Assembly: GCA_029851415.1 (NCBI GenBank)
Contig: CM056742.1
Coordinates: forward strand, 83,628,748-83,692,747
Length of the DNA: 64,000 nucleotides
Reading direction: 5' to 3'
DNA from: Eretmocerus hayati
Taxonomy: Eukaryota; Arthropoda; Insecta; Hymenoptera; Aphelinidae
Made by a program: the position numbers and the translations under genes. Below are positions 10,180 to 21,228 of the stretch, piece after piece (positions within the stretch are counted from its first letter, which is position 1; the number at the start of each line of letters is the position of its first letter). The notes under the pieces are model-generated. The model saw only the letters and a program-made list of their open reading frames with translations. It did no database searches and was not told the origin of the DNA.

Positions 10180-10943
10180 TGTAGAGTCTGTTTGTTCGAT
10201 GGATATATATAGATATGTTTCACGAGTCTCCCACCAAAATCGGGTGGTTGCACACGGCACGATTGCTGCACACTCGCGGCTAGCTGACGATGATCGCGAG
10301 ACGGATAGACACTTGTGGTGTTGAGGCCTTCGGGCTCGTTCCTCAAACCCGCTCACCTGCTCCGGGAAGACTTCCTGGAGCCAATCGACGAAAGGCCCGC
10401 TCGGGGTAAGACTAAAATATTCATCTTGTATTCAGTTATCCAGGAACCCGTGACTATAACGTAATTATCAATTTATGTGTACAGTTTCTCATCTAGCATA
10501 TTGAACGATCCTGAATCACTGCTGCAACGCTGTGACGGCCGATCCTGGTTTTACGGCATTCATAGAGTTCTGACAAAAATCTACCAGACGACCACCGAAG
10601 CCGAGTGCTGTCGGATATTATCACTTGGACTATCGAGGCTGTGCGCCGTCAAAGTCTACGTTCTCAAATCAACCATCACTCGGCAGCAGCTTTGTGGAGA
10701 AAATCTCGTGGTGAGCTGGAAAACCGATCGTTGGTGTAAACGTGTGTTAAATTGTGTATGATCGATATCATGATGATTGTGAGTGGAATGCGTTGACGAG
10801 AAGATTGTGACTTGTGTCTTATGGATATCCTGTGTGTTATATGCGGAAATTTTGTAACAATTATACAGTGAATTTTTATTCCAGCTTTTATCATTCTATC
10901 GACCTACCATTCTCGTAAGCTACCCGTAACTTGGTTCTTTACA
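10180..10943 (+). repeat. Gypsy-1 5' LTR
   Basis: The 764-bp copy matches 24780-25540 throughout with scattered substitutions. It starts TGTAG and ends TTTACA, and is preceded by ACAG. Divergence between the two LTRs indicates an older insertion than Gypsy-3. Confidence 0.85.
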
Positions 10944-10944
10944 A

Positions 10945-10958
10945 TGGCGCCCGACGTT
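10945..10958 (+). other. Gypsy-1 primer-binding site
   Basis: TGGCGCCCGACGTT begins one base after the LTR. It resembles the TGGCGCCC-type sites complementary to the 3' end of lysine tRNAs. Confidence 0.6.
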
Positions 10959-11324
10959 CATGGCACAAGAATGGAATAAGTGGTCGAAAAAACTTGTTAT
11001 GGAAATCAGTTTCGAAATCTTTGTTACAGTGCGCTTGTGAGTGTGATACTGTATGGGTGGAAAAATTTCTGATTCAGGATCTAATTCTATTGTACACTCG
11101 CCGGACGAGATATCTGACCAATTCTGAAGAAGCTTCTCGTCCCTGAGCTGCTGTTTCGATTCAAATCAGACCGTTTGTGGTGTCTTGCTGACCATAACTG
11201 TACCCTTAACCCATCAGAATTGAAACCCAATCCCAAGATTCCAAACAGTGGCTCAGGAATAGGAAAGCATTTTTGGATTTGTACAGACATTTCGTCCGGT
11301 GAGTGTACTTCTGTCCGAGTCAAA

Positions 11325-11807
11325 ATGGGTAAGAACGACGACAAACTATCCCCAACTAAATCGGCGGAGGAAATACGACGTCTGCAGGTCGAAAACCGCG
11401 AGCTTCAAGAACATTCCACGCGGATGATGCAGCAGGCCAAGGCAACTTCTGATGAAAATGAGGTGCTCCGCAGGCAAATGGAGGATCTTCAGAAGGAGCA
11501 TGAAGAGATGCAGGAGCAGCTCGCTAAACGAACCAAGTCTCGGCAAAATTCGGTGAATATGCAAAATTCTCAGTCGATTGGTACCACCCTTGGTTCAAGT
11601 ATTTCGAATGTACCTTTCCATTTGACGCGTCGGGTCTACGAAGTCCATCAACCCAAAACAAAGGTAACAATGCTTCGAGATCACGCGATGTATATGCGGC
11701 TCAAGTGTCCACTGGACCGAGCAATAAAACAAGCCTGTCGACTGCGCGGATTTTGCCTCAAGACGAACAAGTTAACGTCGAACATATGGGTAGTGTACTT
11801 ATGCATT
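11325..11807 (+). pseudogene. Gypsy-1 gag, N-terminal coiled coil
   Basis: The ATG at 11325 opens a frame starting MGKNDDKLSP. Residues about 15-70 (EIRRLQVENRELQEH, ENEVLRRQMEDLQKEHEEM) are a clear coiled coil, followed by a Ser/Asn/Gln-rich linker. A frameshift probably occurs near 11620, because a neighbouring frame gives a more protein-like Ser/Thr-rich continuation. The palindromic element at 11808 interrupts it. Confidence 0.6.
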
Positions 11808-14218
11808 AGGGTGGGCCGAAAAATCACTTTTCTCGAAAATCGATACGGGATAGTGCGCAAAAGTAAGGTTTTTACGTGTAGATGTGAAAAAACTTTTGTT
11901 GAGCGCTGAGGAATGAAATTTTAGGTTCCAGCAAGAACCATGGAGTTTCCATCAAAATTAAGACGAGTTTGAATGGGAATGTGCCTAATTCGACACTTTT
12001 TTCTTGCTAACTTTGCTTGCATTTCTGGCGCATCCAAAGATTTCTCAACGTGCTTTAGCTTATTTTGAAGTTTGTTCCAAAACCTACAAAAAGAGCTGGA
12101 GTACGTCCAATTTCGACTAACCCGAGCCAATCTATCCCAACTCCACCAAAAAGTGAGCATTATCGAAAATCCCAAAAATAGGGCGATTCTCCCTTCAAAC
12201 TTTGCTTGTATCTTTGGGGCATCTGAACATTTTTCAACGTACTTCAGCTCATTCCAAAGCTTGTTCCAAAACCTACAGAATAAGCCGAAGAACGTCCAAT
12301 TTTGACTAACCCGAGCCAATCTACCTCAATTTTTCTAAAAAGTGATTAGTTTTGAAAAATCTGAAAATGAGCGACTTCCCCCTCCCGCATCACTCCTTTC
12401 AAAACTCGAAATGGAAGAGTTGAGACGGATTGGCTCGGGTTAGTTGAAATTAGACGTACTTCAACTCATTTTGTAGTTTTTGAAACAAGCTTTGGAATAA
12501 GCTAAAGTACGTTGGAAAATGTTCAGATGCACCAGAAAGACAAGCAAAGTTTGAAGGGAGAATCGCCCTATTTCTGCAATTTTTAATACACAGCCCTACA
12601 GAAAAAAAGTTCTGACCTAACTCCCAAACTATATAACCTCCATGTTTTGGGGGTCGCTGAATCCGAATCCAGGATCAGTTTTGTTCCAGCACGTCGAGAT
12701 TTCGACATAACCTCAAAAAAGCATGAGTTGACAAAATTGCTCCAAAATCATAATCAAACCGTAATGAATCCACTTTCGACCACCAACCTTATGTTTTCGG
12801 GGGTTGTTGAATCCAAAAACGAGGTTAGTTTGGTCCCCACATATCATCGTTCTGACATAACCTCAAAGAATCGTGATTTCCCAATGATATTCGGACCTGG
12901 TGATCAAACCATACTTTGTTTTGCCTATACTATATGTTTTTGGGGTCGCTGAATTCAATTTTGGGGCCAGTTTGGTTCCAGCACATCTTCATTCTGACAT
13001 ACTCTCAAAGAATCATGATTCCCCACGGATACTCGGACCTGGTGATCAAGCTATACTTTGTTTTGCCCATACTATGGTGTGACGACCTTCCGGCCCCAGT
13101 CGAGGGACACCGTACTAGGGCCTTGGCCTAAATCCGGTAGAAAGGGACTGGCTCTGGGACTGGTACTCAGGAGCAGCTCAATATTCGCTCTCTGAGTCGG
13201 CACCCTGACAGGGTGTATCTCTGCTTCATGACCATGTGGGAAAGGCGAAACAAAGTATGGTTTGTTCAGCAGACATCAGCACTCTCGGGAGATACTGATT
13301 TTTTGAGGTTAGGTCAGAATGATGATGTGCTGGAACCAAACTGGCCCCAAAATTGAATTCAGTGACCCCAAAAACATATATCATAGGCAAAACAAAGTAT
13401 GGTTTGATCACCAGGTCCGAATATCATTGGGAAATCATGATTTTTTGAGGTTATGTCAGAATGATGATGTTCTGGAACCGAAATGGCCCCAAAATTGAAT
13501 TCAGTGGCCCTAAAGACATAGAGTATAGGCAAAACAAAGTATGGTTTGATCACCAGGTCCGAATATCATTGGGAAATCACGATTCTTTGAGGTTATGTCA
13601 GAACGATGATATATTGGGACCAAACTAACCTCGTTTCTGGATCCAGCAACCCCGAAAACATAAGGTTGGTGGTCAAAAATGGATTCAGTACGGTTTGACT
13701 ATGATTTCGGAGCAATTTTGTCAACTCATGCTTTTTTGCGGTTATGTCAAAATCTCGACGTGCTGGAACAAAACTGACCCTGGATTCAGATTCAGCGACC
13801 CCCAAAATATAAAGGTAATATAGTTTGGGAGTTAGGTCAGAACTTTTTCTTTTTCTCGTGGGGCTGTGTAATGATCACTTTTTGGGAAAGTTGAGATAGA
13901 TTGGCTTGGATTTTTCGAAACTGGACGTACTTTAGCTCATTTCATAGCTTTTAGAACAAGCTTTGAAATGAGCTAAAGTACGTTGCAGAATACTTGGATG
14001 CGCCAGAAATGCGAGCGAAGTTGGGGAGAAAACAGTGCCGAGTTAGGCACTGTTCTCCTTCCCCTTCAAATCTGCGTTAATCTTGATGAAAGCTTGATGG
14101 CTCTTGCTAGGACCTGAAATTTCATTTCTCAGCGTCCAGCAAAATTTTTTTTCACATCTACATGTAGAAGCCTAACTTTTGCACACTAGCCCGTATCAAT
14201 TCTCAAAAAAAATTCTCA
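11808..14218. mobile_element. Foldback-1: 2.4-kb hierarchical palindromic element
   Basis: Sequence after 11808 (CGATACGGGATAGTGCGCAA) recurs as its reverse complement just before 14218, and the pairing continues inward over most of both arms to a spacer of about 150 bp near 13080-13230. Each arm contains direct repeats of about 135-150 bp (TGATCAAACCATACTTTG, GGGGTCGCTGAATTC): three in the left arm and four in the right. An additional smaller inverted unit lies at about 12000-12570. CATT flanks both sides (11804-11807, 14219-14222) as a possible target duplication. No transposase is present. It sits inside Gypsy-1 gag. ORFs in it are repeat artefacts. Confidence 0.75.
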
Positions 14219-14222
14219 CATT

Positions 14223-15095
14223 GACGTACCATCACCAATCTTTGATGGAGATCGTGATAACCCTTTGTATCTTCTTGAAGATTGAGAAAAATACTTCATT
14301 CGCCGAAGTACTTTTGAGAGACATAAGTTGCTTGTTGTGGAGGGAGCATGGTCGGGTGAAGCAAAAATTTGGTATGATACTTGAGTCGAGACGTTCTTGG
14401 ACTATCATCAATTCCGAGAGCAGTTCGTGAGGAATATGTATGGGATTGAAAAACGCGTGGAAGAGAAAAATGATTGGCTAATGAGTGAATTTCGAAGTCG
14501 GGATGGATCACTCTATGAATATTTTATAAAACATATGAAAGCTCCGAAATACTTTGCACCGAATATGGAAGCTGTTGGAGGAAATTATAACATCATACGT
14601 AAATTGCCAGCAAATGTCCGAAAGATTTCATCTACGATAGATTACGGACCTACCGATAGAATTCTTCAATATTCGCAACGAATGGACGAGTCACAGAAAA
14701 ATCAAAATGAACAGTTTCAAGGTCGAAATGACTCGAGGCTCAACCAAATCTCAAATCAATCACGTTCCGAGGGCGGTTCTGGCTATCGCAATGATTCATT
14801 CGACAGAAACTATCAGAATCACGGTCGCCGAAGTGAGGAGAATGCTCGAATCAACTCAGGTCTTCAGAATCGCGAGAATGACAATCGAGAATCGGGTTCC
14901 AATCGGAGCGAGAGAGATGAGTCGGGGCGAAATGATACGTTACGCCAAAACTCGCGAAATGACGCAGGAAATCTCTCGAACTTTCAGACTAGACAAAATT
15001 TTGGAAATCAGTCGTATCCGTCGCAATTAAATCGCAATGATCAGAGATACCCGTTGCGTCAGAATAGTAACCCATACAAACAGTCGAGTCATTGA
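14223..15095 (+). pseudogene. Gypsy-1 gag, central capsid-like part
   Basis: Translation resumes after Foldback-1 with DVPSPIFDGDRDNPLYLLED, the retrotransposon-gag start (P-x-F-x-G-x3-NP). The frame at 14397-15095 then gives DYHQFREQFVRNMYGIE and a long Asn/Arg/Ser/Gln-rich tail. Stops near 14285 and 14379 interrupt the first part. No CCHC knuckle is visible. The tail may be the nucleic-acid-binding region. Confidence 0.65.
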
Positions 15096-15371
15096 AGAGA
15101 GAGAGAGGGAGAGAGAGTCGAACCAGCGGAGACGGGATAATGTAAATACAAGCGTTTAAAATGGGCAAGCTCCGGTGACAGCTGATCGTGTAAGTAGAGT
15201 TGATAACCTGTAGTCAGAGAAGGCGAACTGTCTGATAAAATAGAAGCAAATGCTCTCACACTTCGTACTCGCCCGTACTCTGATTTTTTTGAAGATATCG
15301 GATGGGATGTAGACGGGCGTCCTGAGGCGGTACCTATCCCTACGCAAAGTCGCACCACAAGCCCACGAGTA

Positions 15372-15743
15372 TTGGCATCCATCCACGATCGAAAAATTGA
15401 AATCCTCGTCGATGCAGGCTGTTACGTAACGTGCGTTTCGGACGCGTTCTATTCATCGCTCGCAAGCTCATATCAAATGATCGAATTGCCCATGACTAAT
15501 ATCGTGGTACACGTTGCGATAGGCAAGAAAATCACGCGCATCTCACGGGAGACAAAAATAACAATTCAGGTGGCTGGTACCGAATGTGAGTCAAATTTGT
15601 TGGTTATTCCTGGTTTGTCTACCGAAGTCATTGTTCGTATGGATTGGCTAAAGAAATATCGAGGCGCGGTTGATATTGAATACGAGACTATTCGTCTGAT
15701 GGAAAAAAACTTGCCGTCCGAAATCGTCTATTTTTCCGACTCG
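15372..15743 (+). pseudogene. Gypsy-1 retropepsin-like protease
   Basis: The frame encodes KIEILVDAGCYVTCVSDAFY. The flap-to-active-site pattern fits a retroviral-type aspartic protease with DAG instead of the usual DSG or DTG. NLLVIPGLSTEVIVRMDWLKKY matches the second conserved region. The frame runs into the Gypsy-2 LTR at 15744, where the polyprotein is cut. Confidence 0.65.
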
Positions 15744-16123
15744 CAAAAAATCAGCCGTCTCATCCAACCTCTACGCAGATATCCTGGATTGGTGGGTCGG
15801 TGGCCCTAAGTACCCACCACCCCTATCTACGTGTCTCTGCGATATCCAAATCGTATGATTTTCGAAGATGATATGTGAGTGGCCCTGAGTACCCACTCCA
15901 TTCACCTTCTAAAATCATTAAATTTCTCTCATCATATTTCATTTCGTCCAAGGGCCTAAGTACCCAAGGATGGGTAAAATTTGACGGAGAAATGAAAAAT
16001 TGATCACCCCTGAAGACCATTATTATCTCATGAATATACGCACACCTCTATCGAGGTATCCCTTTACGAACATTATGCTCCGGCTCTCTCCCTAGATCCA
16101 GAGCCCATATTGGTACCCTTACA
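15744..16123 (+). repeat. Gypsy-2 5' LTR (380-bp visible part)
   Basis: It matches 24338-24717 at the same length with few differences, such as GGTACCCTTACA versus TGTAACCTTACA at the end. It contains three hairpins that share a CCCTAAGTAC-like loop. Confidence 0.75.
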
Positions 16124-16125
16124 TC

Positions 16126-16143
16126 TGGCGCCCAGACAGGGAC
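16126..16143 (+). other. Gypsy-2 primer-binding site
   Basis: TGGCGCCCAGACAGGGAC begins two bases after the LTR. It differs at two positions from the known site complementary to the tRNA-Lys(UUU) 3' end. Confidence 0.65.
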
Positions 16144-16328
16144 GATAAGTGAAAAAAGCGTATATTCGTGGATAAAGAAAAAATCCATTCAACACTTGTG
16201 CCCTCCACCCTTCTAGAAATTCTCACTTGAGTTAAATTTCTCCAATCTGAGCGCGTTTTGGTACGCTCAATGGTTATTTTCCTCCAAAATTTTGACAATT
16301 TCTCAATCAAAATATCAATTCTCCAAAA

Positions 16329-16598
16329 ATGATACCAGAATATCGAGGAGTACTTTTTAGTAAAGGTTGGACTATACCAATCCAACAAATTCGCGAAGAG
16401 CTCGAAAATATTAACGAGACCCAAGACGAGCAGTGGGACGCAATTTCAAATTTCGATGATAGATTAAAAAATTTGGAAAACACATCCCCTGCTCAAGGCC
16501 GTCATATTCAAATCCTGAGAATTGACGTGAAAGCATTGTTGGATCGCGTGCAAGATTCAGAACAAAAGTGCAGTGATTTAGAATCCGAAATAAAATGA
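16329..16598 (+). pseudogene. Gypsy-2 leader ORF with coiled coil
   Basis: The ATG at 16329 opens an 89-residue frame (MIPEYRGVLF) rich in E, D, Q and L with a coiled-coil pattern in its second half. It lies between the primer-binding site and gag and may be a displaced N-terminal gag part. Confidence 0.4.
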
Positions 16599-16792
16599 GT
16601 GCATGAGCTACACCGCGCGAATAATGTCGAAAAGAGTATATGTCACTCTATGTATGAATATTCAACCAACCCTGTAGAAAACTTCTTCATTTGGATCCGT
16701 GGAATCCCTACATACATGGCTCAGCGAATGCGAGCATTATCCCTCCCCCCACATTCCATCTAGAAGAGCGCGTTTAGTTCACTCGAAGGCAA

Positions 16793-16866
16793 CAACCTCA
16801 CTGGTCTAGTAATCAGAGTGCTTGACTCCCACGCGGAAGGCCCGGGTTCGATCCCCGGTCACCGAA
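16793..16866 (+). ncRNA. tRNA-like sequence, SINE head or pseudo-tRNA
   Basis: A box-A-like TGGTCTAGTAATC and a perfect box B GGGTTCGATCC with a 5-bp T stem (CCGGG/CCCGG) are spaced as in a tRNA, with CTCCCAC in the anticodon-loop position. The 5' bases do not pair with the TCACCGA acceptor strand, and the anticodon stem is weak. It is therefore not a functional tRNA but a tRNA-derived remnant inside Gypsy-2. Confidence 0.55.
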
Positions 16867-17070
16867 AAATATATTTCATTTAATTGCATTTTTTCAAGTG
16901 TACATCAACGCTCCGATGCATGAGCATTACATTTCAAGTCAATTTCGAGAGTGCGCACTGAAAATAATTACGATAATGAAGAATTATCGATTCTAATGAA
17001 CCTTGCCCTCGAAAACACCTTCTGGATGACAACCACTTCTACACGCTTGTAGTTCGGGGTCAGCTTCGAA

Positions 17071-18237
17071 ATGTCTTCGAGTCGTCGATCGATTGCAAGT
17101 GCGGACAGAGCCTATACTTCGGCCCGCGCCATTCTGACTCGCATCGAAGAGGACGACGATAATATTGAAACCATGCTTCAACGCGACCAAAATATGCGGT
17201 TATGGAGTACGGCTGTCACAGAGGAGTTGAAGATTCTGGATGACGATCAAGCTTTTTTGGATCAAAAAATTCAAGCTCTTGGGGAGCAAAATGAGGTACT
17301 TTCTTCAAAACTAAAACTGGCCCTCGAAAATTTAACAAGAGTTCAAAAGGAGAATGAAACCCTACGGGCTCAAAATAAATCCTCCAAAATTGGAATTAAA
17401 AATCTTTCCGATAAGGTCAGCCTCATTGACGAGGTACAAGAGACCTTCTCAAATACCCTCTCGGACCTGCGTAATAAACGTTGCGGAGAGATCGAGGAGG
17501 ATATCGATCTATGTGAAAAAATGATCGGAAGAATTCAAATTACTCAAGATTCTTTTCACAAACAGTTCAGTGATTTCGCATGAGGTTCACACGGGTCATC
17601 TGAACTGATTGCTAGGAAATTAAAACGGAAACCTCCTGTTTTCGAAGGAGAACCTTCAGAGCACCCCATCAAATTCTTGAAAGAGCTCCGTTGGTACGTT
17701 GAGACCATGGAGTTGGTTGACCAAGAATTTCATCTTGTAGTATCAAAATCGTTGAAGGGAACAGCTCTGAGTTGGTTTAACCTTCATGGAAATGAAATCG
17801 AGTCCTTCATGGATTTTGAATGTCTTTTCCGAGAATATTTCTTGAATGAGAATATTCGTAGGAAATTCAGAATGAAGTTGGAATTCGGAAAATTCAAATC
17901 GGATGGCAAGCTGACTAGAGTTCAGTACGCCATGGAATTATTCAATATTGCTCTCGAGGTTGACGGGGGGCAAAATGACAATGAGATTATCAATCAACTT
18001 GGTTTTCACTTCGATCGAGTTGTGAGAGCTGCCCTCCGATCTCAACCAGAGAAAACTAAATCTACTTTTTTCAAGATTTTGGCTGATTTTGACTGCGATG
18101 ACGCGTCGAAGCAGAATCGCCAACAAAAACAAAACTCGTCTTGGTCTTCGAATAAGTTAAACGTTGATTCCAAGGAGAAACAAAAATCGGACAAAGTCCC
18201 AAAAGATGAATCTTCGGATCCGGGAAACGTGCAGTAG
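17071..18237 (+). pseudogene. Gypsy-2 gag (one internal stop)
   Basis: The ATG at 17071 starts a coiled-coil N-terminus (DDDQAFLDQKIQALGEQNEV). One TGA at 17581-17583 interrupts it, and the same frame continues to 18237. The second part has the retrotransposon-gag fold: RKPPVFEGEPSEHPIKFLKE, LKGTALSWFN, and the FECLFREYFLNENIRRKF region. The C-terminus is Lys/Ser/Gln-rich without a CCHC knuckle. Without the stop it would be about 388 aa. It would form the capsid for element RNA. Confidence 0.75.
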
Positions 18238-18955
18238 TTGCATCTTTTTTCTCGGACCCACAAAATAATTGTCAATTTGACAAAAGGCAAGGTGCAACTG
18301 GAGAAGTAAGATCCAACCCAAACGTCTGTCCTCCCAAAAAACTACAGGGCGGTGGATCCAAGACCAGGTCCTCGACCCATCCAATTATTACACTTCCGAC
18401 TCAAGAGATTAAGGAATTCAATCAGAATCAAAATCCGTATCAAACTCAGAAATCGAGTGATACAACCTGCACAAAATGTGCAACCGAGACGGACTCGCTC
18501 TCAAATAAAGAAGCAGTCTTGCCTCACCCAAGCAACCTGAATGGAGGCTCTGCTTTGGAAAAATCACCCTCAAACGATCATAGGGATCGGGAGGAAAAAA
18601 CTCAAATAATCCATAATGAAGTGAATTCAGACCCACGAAAAAATGAATCCGAAATCTCAGAACTCATTTTGGAGGCAGGCCAAAAAAAATTACCTTCGGG
18701 AGAAGATATCCCAATCCCATTTGCACCACCCACTGAAATAATCGGGCAGCGTGAGGATGATCGGAGCCACGTTCTCGAAGAGACGGCGATCAACCATATC
18801 CGCAAGCACACCCGATTTAAAAGGGCAGTGGGGAGCACAAATGTTGAATGGAACTCCGCATTAAACAGCATCCAAATTTTGAGTTAATGAAATGTCACTT
18901 TTTTGATTAAAATTTTCATTTCGCATAACTGAAATTCAAATTTTGATGGGGGGCA
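18238..18955 (+). other. Gypsy-2 region between gag and the LTR-like start
   Basis: A polar 122-codon frame at 18519-18887 (DREEKTQIIHNEV, RKNESEISELILEAGQKK) has no recognised motif and could be a displaced C-terminal linker of gag. No pol motif is present. It ends with GATGGGGGGCA, a plausible polypurine tract. Confidence 0.35.
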
Positions 18956-19127
18956 TGTGAGTGCCATAACCCCAAAATTTTAGTTTTCCGGTTGATAATC
19001 TCTAAAATACACGTACTAATGAGGCTGTATATAATATTCAAATCTTCGCGCGTATTAGAGCCGATAAAGCAGATGTTTGCTTTCCTTTTAGTGTCACGCG
19101 TGGTGAATAGACACACACTAAGACGTA

Positions 19128-19153
19128 AATATATATATATATATATATATATA
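19128..19153. repeat. (AT)n microsatellite
   Basis: Thirteen AT units, just upstream of the LINE. Confidence 0.9.
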
Positions 19154-19399
19154 CTAATACATAGAAACTCTAGAATATTCCATGAATTTCAGGTATGCAG
19201 GTGGCGCTTGGCAAAAGTAAACAAGATATATTTGTAGCTGATAATTATTGTGTTATTATTGATAAACATAAATCGTTTAGTAAGAAATAATTAACCAATC
19301 GGATAGGAAAAGTTGGACTTTGCTCTACTAAAAACAAAAATTGAAGTGAAATTAGGCTATAGCTCTGGATTGCACGGATGTGCTAAGCCTAACCTCAAA

Positions 19400-20460
19400 A
19401 TGTCCGTGAAATGCTTTTACTGTAGGAGTAATGTCAGTGGAGAGACGATCTACTGTGTGAACTATGAAAACTGCTTTCGGGCATACCACCCCTCATGTGC
19501 TGGGAGAGCAACTCTGAAAGAGGATGGCTCATATAAAAAATGTTGTGGTGCTGATATATCTGACCCAGAAGAGGATAATCAGCAAACTGAAGGGGCATCC
19601 CAAAACAGCCTAAACAACTCTTACAATGAAGATTTCTCTGATGCTGAAGAGATGTCAATGAGGGATCTCCTCAAGCAAATGAAATCCTTGCTTGGGAAGA
19701 CCACTGCAAATATCAACAAAAATGTTGATGAGAAGACTAAATCAATTTCACAGCAGATCGCTGGGGCAGTATCAAGAATAGGGGACTTAGAAGCAGATGT
19801 CAAAGGAGTCAAGAATGAGATTGCTAATATTAATACTCGAGTGGCCAAGGTAGAAGAATTGTATACTAGAGATCAATATCTAGTGAGCGAACAAGTCATT
19901 AGTGAAGCAAAGGAAAGGCTCAATCGAGATAGAAATGTCATCTTGTTTGGTATGGCAGAGAATGAGGACCCCAACTACCTAAAAAATGAGCTTCATGCTA
20001 TGTTGTCCAATGCTGAGGCTCCCTTCGATATGGATGATGTAACTTTCTTTAGACTTGGTAAGCAAGAAGCAGATAAAAGTAGGCCTATTAAGATTATTCT
20101 CAAATCAGTGGAAAATGCTAGATGGATATTAATCAATCAAAAAAAGTTCTGCGCTGAAGGTACTCGGTTTGCAAATGATAAAACTCCACTTCAACAAGAA
20201 TATCTGAACAATGTGATAGAGAATTTTGAACTTATGAAGAGCAATGGGAAGAAGAATATAGCCATCAAGTACAAGAATGGTATCCCTACTATAATCACTA
20301 CTAGCAAGCAGAAATCAAGTAATAGGCCAAATCGAGCTGGAGCTAGTAAGCCTCCAGCGACTAATCAACTGCCCATTGGGAATCATGGTGAATCGCATAG
20401 GCCCAGAACATCCAGTGATGGATCACACAAGAACAAGGCAAAAAAGAGGACTCAGAACCA
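19400..20460 (+). pseudogene. LINE ORF1: PHD-like finger, coiled coil and RNA-binding domain
   Basis: The ATG at 19400 gives CFYCRSNVSGETIYC, CFRAYHPSC and KKCCG, a PHD-like Cys/His finger, at residues 4-50. An acidic Ser/Asn linker follows, then a coiled coil at about 90-170. An RRM-like domain follows (RDRNVILFGMAENEDPNYL, FFRLGKQEADKSRPIKIIL), as in ORF1 proteins of Jockey/CR1-type LINEs. A basic tail follows. After about 20430 the frame runs into endonuclease sequence read out of frame, so the true C-terminus seems to be deleted. The protein would bind LINE RNA. Confidence 0.7.
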
Positions 20461-21228
20461 AGCTAGCTGTACTGCAGAAGAATTGGCATATCATCACCCC
20501 CTTGCCGGATGTTATTATTTTAACAGAAACTTGGCTAAACGACAACATTAGTAACCAGCAGCTGAAGATAAATGATTATCAAATATTTAGACAAGACAGA
20601 AACCTGAACAACAGTGAGTTCAATGAAGGAGGAGGAGTACTGATTGCTGTGAAGAATAAGTATGTGGCACAACAATGTAGAATCAATATGTCGCATTTAG
20701 AGCAGATCTTTGTAGCGACTGAGATGGATGGTGTCAAACGTCTCATCGGTGCTTGCTACATTCCACCTAATGCAGAACCTAATGTGTATGCTGACTACTG
20801 CGAATGTGTTCAAGGCTTATATGAAAAAAATACTCTGATCATGAGTTTTATTTGTTTGGAGACTTCAACATCCCGGCAGCCGAGTGGGTCTGTGCACCAC
20901 TTCATCACTCGTTTCTGAGGCAGGAGTCAAGAAATGTCAGGAGAGCAGCTGCAATATTGTCGTCGAGTTTATCATATATGGACATGATGCAAATTTTCCC
21001 AAATAATCCATCAAAAGGTTATACCTTAGATTTACTTTTTACTAGCTGTAAGGATGTGAAACCGTTGACAAACATCTGTGATTATGTGGCTCCTCCAGAT
21101 CCACACCACTGTCCTATGCTTTTTTCTCTACAACTAGTGGACAAAGTTTATGAGAATTTGCAAAGTAAGAGAAACTTTTTCAGAGCTGACTACGAAGCTA
21201 TAGGTAACTGTTTAAATCAAGTTGACTA
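20430..21228 (+). pseudogene. LINE ORF2: apurinic-type endonuclease domain
   Basis: The recognisable domain starts at about 20440 (GLRTKLAVLQ, DVIILTETWLND), so the first catalytic strand is missing. It contains GGGVLIAVKN, GACYIPPNAE and, after a frameshift near 20860, MFGDFNIPAAEW. The end has GYTLDLLFT and HHCPMLFSL in the positions of the catalytic D and H residues. A TAG at 21226 ends the frame. In active elements this domain nicks target DNA to prime reverse transcription. Confidence 0.75.

Noticed and set aside
12647..13805. Similar small proteins repeated on both strands in Foldback-1
   Set aside because: They are translations of the 140-bp repeat units in both arms. The repetition is of DNA, not of a protein family.
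16793..16866. Functional tRNA gene
   Set aside because: The acceptor strands do not pair and the anticodon stem is weak, so only a tRNA-derived remnant is supported.
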